Source of the DNA: Auanema rhodensis
Lineage: Eukaryota; Nematoda; Chromadorea; Rhabditida; Rhabditidae
Assembly (NCBI GenBank): GCA_964057225.1
Contig: OZ059899.1
Location: 5,890,001 to 5,954,000, forward strand
Length of the DNA: 64,000 nucleotides
Direction: 5' to 3'
Position numbers and translations under genes: made by a program. The notes under the pieces are model-generated. The model made no database searches, was not told where the DNA came from, and was given only the letters and a program-made list of their open reading frames with translations. Positions 57,961 to 64,000 of this stretch are shown here, piece by piece (position 1 is the stretch's first letter; every line of letters begins with the position of its first letter).

Positions 57961-59182
57961 CCTAGAAAATTATTTTATAATTTTAATTTGAAAAGGTACA
58001 TAAACGATAAAAATTTCAATGCAGGTCAATGTGCCTGAATATAGTGGGTAGCACTTTTGTCCTCAAAGAAAAAAAGATGAACTGTATGAAACAAAAGCGG
58101 CTGTGATGTCAAGTTGTTAGTTATCTGACCTCATATCTCATTAGTAAAAGTGAAGACGAACAAGATTTTGAATGATGAAAGTGAGAAAACTTAGATATTG
58201 GACCCTACAGACCGAACGAGCCAAAGTTGTGTGTTCCCGTCGACCCACTTTCTGCTGTGGATTGCAGATTTTAATCTTTTAAAATGAAATATGGAAATAT
58301 CGCTACTTGATGTTCTCCTCTTCTTATTCTTCTTTGAAGATGACACTTTTTAATCAAAAATCTTCATCTTCTTATTCTTCTAATAGGATTTATAAAATAT
58401 TTTGAAAGAAAAAAAGAAATATTGAAAAACATGAAACAAACTAAAGTTGAGAATCGCATTAAGAAACTTTGTTGTAAAAATTTACTTTGAAACAGAAACT
58501 TAATTTATGAATAAAGTTTAGAATTCCTCTGTTTCTTTTTCCAAATAATAAAATTAAAAAGTTGAAGTTCAAAGAGTAACAAAGTAAGAAAGATGAGAAT
58601 TTTAATTTGACTCTCATATGTATTTGAGCGGAATCTCCAAAATCTTCTAGAGATCATTGAAATAAGAACTAGGGTATAGAGAGGTATGAGATTGAAAAAC
58701 AAAAGAGAGCTAGGTTAGTTAATCATGCTTTTTCAGGACAAATGAAGTCGTGCATAACATAACTAATAAATTAAAAAACTTTTCAAAAAACTTCGTAACT
58801 AATTCGTTTTTAACTAGCTTGAGTGAAAAGAAGTGAAATGAGAGATCAATCAGATATATATACACATATATTTAAAGATCGGGATATAGCTCAGATGTAG
58901 CTGATGAATCATCATAATTTTCATCGAAACTAATAGTTTTATAAATAAACGTTTATATATATATAGTTTTGAAGGGATATTATATATGTATAGTTATTGA
59001 AAATTTATGTTTGAATATACTATCTTCTAGTTATACTGTATATAATATATACAAGAGATTACGGTAAACTCGATAAGTAGTTCAAAACTTCGTTATAAAC
59101 TTATATATAAATCTGTGGTCAAGTTTGCAACTCATTTTTGAAACTTAAGTTTAACATTGTAATGATATAAATCGTACCTAAA
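57961..59182. other. Upstream region of ALG2 copy 2
   Basis: The first 35 bases match copy 1 and the rest does not. AT-rich; a 65-codon minus frame at 58505-58702 has no family features. No gene called. Confidence 0.5.
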
Positions 59183-59648
59183 TTAGAGGCTTGAACGTTC
59201 AACCACACGAACTTCGAAGTTCTGATTGGCGTCCTTAACACGAGGCTTGGCAGAGATGCCGCCGAGCTGAAATATCATAATGTATTAAAGCATTATAACA
59301 ACTTAATAGAGAATAAAGTTTTAATAATTTGCGATTATAAGCAAAGCATTACAAGCATATGTTCTAATATTAGGCGAAAAAGTTTTAATTAAGAGAGTGA
59401 AGTTTGAAGTATTTATAATATCATAATATGGCAAAACTAAGGACTATGATATGAGATGATAAACTCACAACTCGAGATTTAGGCGGAGGCTGTTGCTTTG
59501 ATAAGCTTACCTTGTCGTCTCCGGCGACGCTTGTTTCCGAAACGAGCTCTCTTCGGACGTACCAGATAACAAGGGAGAGAGGAACAGAGAAGAATAAGGC
59601 GTTGATGTATACTAAAGAGAGAAACCAACGGCTTAACGACTGATACAT
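59183..59648 (-). CDS. Small single-pass membrane protein with optional Pro-rich insert
   Basis: Two exons: 59648-59469 (or 59648-59511 with an inner donor) and 59266-59183. The longer form has 87 residues, the shorter 73. The N-terminus MYQSLSRW is followed by a membrane helix (FLSLVYINALFFSVPLSLVI) and WYVRRELV, then an acidic AGDDK. The optional 14 residues (SLSKQQPPPKSR at the core) and the C-terminal exon (AKPRVKDANQNFEVRVVERS) are hydrophilic. Both donors (GTAAGC and GTGAGT) keep the same frame, 42 bp apart. An in-frame stop lies upstream of the ATG, and TGTTAG before it could be a trans-splice acceptor. Sequence here is GC-richer than neighbours. Family unknown. Confidence 0.6.
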
Positions 59649-61360
59649 GCAGAGCTGCTAACACAGAATCAAAGTCTGGGTGTACGAGAATACGGTGGGC
59701 GGGGTACACAGACACGAGACCGGAGTCCAAGAAGGCGGATTCTGAGTCTACAGGCAAAATGAAAAGAAAGAGGGAGGAGATAAGCCCTGAAGGGGTGGGG
59801 GGATGGATCAACAGGAAGAAAGGGGGAAAAGAGGAGGAGAGGGGATGACCGTACCGTACGAGGATTGTTTAGATGGTCGCACCACGATATACAGAGGTAG
59901 AGAGAAGAGAAAAATCTCAGTCTCAAGCGATAGGAATGTAAGAGAGAGCATCATAACGAGAAAAACAGAATTACAGAGAGAGCTTAGTTAATGATGAGAT
60001 GATTGTCTGTTTCTCTTCAACTCTTCATACAGTCTACCTTCTATCTGGTAGTTTTCGTTCGTGAGATGAACATCAGACGCACGTAGAGACCCTAGCCACT
60101 ATGATGAATAAAAGAATCGTCTAGATGAATGGTCTGATATTGAAATTAGTTAAAGAAGATCGTCAGAGAGAAGAAGAAGAAAAGAAACAAAATTGCAAAT
60201 GTAAGAACTAATTGAAAAATTTGAACCAAGATTTCAGAAAAAATCTGGTTGAGCTTAGTATGCCTTTGTATTCTTCATTTTAATGCTTTACGTCATTGGA
60301 CAAATTGAAAACAAAAACTGAATTCCTTCATATTTTCGGCTGAAACATGATGTAAGTGTGATATGAGAGCAGAAAGCTGAATACGATTATGATGCTAGTT
60401 AATGACGCTATAGATCTCAATATTTTATAAGAAGAATTGAATAGAGATCGAATTTCACGTGAATGTTCACATGAAAGTTCACGTGAAAGTTCACGTGCTC
60501 ATCCAACAATTTCCTTATATTTCTTTGAAATCAAATATATATTTCATCTTATTAACAAGAACCTTAACTGTTTTTATCAAATAAAATATATGTAATAACA
60601 TATCTATCTTATACATATATAGTTATAATAATTATTATAAATGAAAACAAATAAGAATTATTTAAACTATAAATTAATTAAAAGTAAACCATGTGTGAAA
60701 TGAAATCTTAAACTGTAGCCATTCTTAATCTGCTTAAATCATAATAGTAGCTTGGCAAGACGATCCCGAATAATGTTTTCAGATTTATTGATATAAAATA
60801 TTTTGAAAAGAAAAAGCTATTAGAGATATAATAAGTAAGTTAAAAGACTAGATTTTTGTATATTACAAATCTGTTTAATAGATCTTTGAATATATCCGGT
60901 TATAAGTAGCTACATATTTCAATACGACCGTTTCTTTTTTACATTTTTCTCTCTTCATCTTATTATGATGACCTTTGCGGATACAATATTTCTTTTCAAA
61001 CAAACAGTTCTCAGCTTTCCTAATATGATTTATTTATAAATCTTGATGTACAAAAAGAATTTGAAGAAATAAAAGAGAAAATTAATAGAAAAAGAAAAGA
61101 TTAGTTGGATATAGATAAAGAAAATTAAAGAATTATTAGGAAAATACATCATAAAGCATGTATTGCTAAAGCATTCAGTCTATCAAACTTTAAAACAAAA
61201 CGTTTCTAGTTAGATAAGAATATTTAGCTTCGAAAAAAGAAAAAACTTGAATCAAAGGAAGAATTAAGATACAGAGATGAACACTATGAATGCTATTTAG
61301 ATTGTAATTACTAGTTAAAGCATATATGATTATTTTTAATTTTTAGCTGTTTCTCTGGAA
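59649..61360. other. Intergenic region
   Basis: The first 450 bp is purine-rich on + (GAGAGAG, GGGGAAAAG) and GC-richer than average; then AT-rich to the 3' end of beta-tubulin. A CACGTGAAAGTT tandem repeat lies at 60456-60497. Overlapping frames at 59479-59991 look like by-products of the biased composition. Confidence 0.55.
60456..60497. repeat. 12-bp tandem repeat CACGTGAAAGTT, 3.5 copies
   Basis: CACGTGAATGTT, CACATGAAAGTT, CACGTGAAAGTT, CACGTG in direct succession. Each unit starts with an E-box palindrome. The same GTGAAAGTTCAC word occurs in the repeat at 45645-45742. Confidence 0.9.

Positions 61361-64000
<2,640 letters not shown>

Noticed and set aside
59479..59926. Minus frames with RRRRR and Pro/Ser-rich runs beside the small TM gene
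   Set aside because: They arise from purine-rich sequence; the called frame has a TM, a stop upstream and two in-frame donors.

Overview
The window is eukaryotic nuclear DNA and almost certainly nematode. Genes are cut by many short AT-rich introns (about 40-60 bp, GT...TTTCAG/TTTAG). Several start codons sit one to a few bases after a splice-acceptor-like motif with no coding exon before it, as expected for spliced-leader trans-splicing. The gene content also fits: a PAR-motif (anion-type) Cys-loop channel of the ACC/LGC-46 kind, paired acid sphingomyelinases, a Tribbles pseudokinase, MOZART1, ERGIC3, Pus1, ALG2 and a beta-tubulin. All homology calls come from motif recognition; no search was run. 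Most gene models below were assembled exon by exon by hand and keep the reading frame through every junction.

Layout. 1-7.4 kb: an RGS-domain gene on + with several possible N-termini, and an antisense decayed coding relic inside it. 7.4-16.6 kb: two acid sphingomyelinase paralogues head to head (- then +), each of 19 exons; the minus copy ends tail-to-tail against the RGS gene across a near-palindromic poly(A) signal. 17-22.3 kb: two minus genes, a four-TM protein and a large secreted Pro/Gly repeat protein. 24.1-26 kb: another four-TM protein (+). 26-31 kb: a 5-kb AT-rich stretch with microsatellites and no convincing gene. 31-33.5 kb: the ligand-gated chloride channel (+). 34.0-34.6 kb: a small TM ORF (-) beside a small secreted peptide gene (+). 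37.2-39.3 kb: Tribbles (+). 40.2-42.7 kb: ERGIC3 and MOZART1 (-, possibly one operon), with a small two-TM gene nested in an ERGIC3 intron on the opposite strand. 43.5-45.5 kb: Pus1 (+). 45.9-51.7 kb: three secreted-protein genes (-), two of them Thr-rich mucin-like paralogues. 52.6-58 kb: two apparently identical ALG2 genes. 59.2-59.6 kb: a small TM protein (-). 61.4 kb to the end: beta-tubulin (-), whose N-terminal exons lie outside the window.

The genes do not form one pathway. The themes are recent local duplication (sphingomyelinases, Thr-rich proteins, ALG2), tight packing (nested gene, possible operon, abutting 3' ends), and secreted or membrane proteins. The most unusual feature is the ALG2 pair: introns and exons look identical, yet the match stops inside the stop codon at one end and about 35 bp before the ATG at the other.
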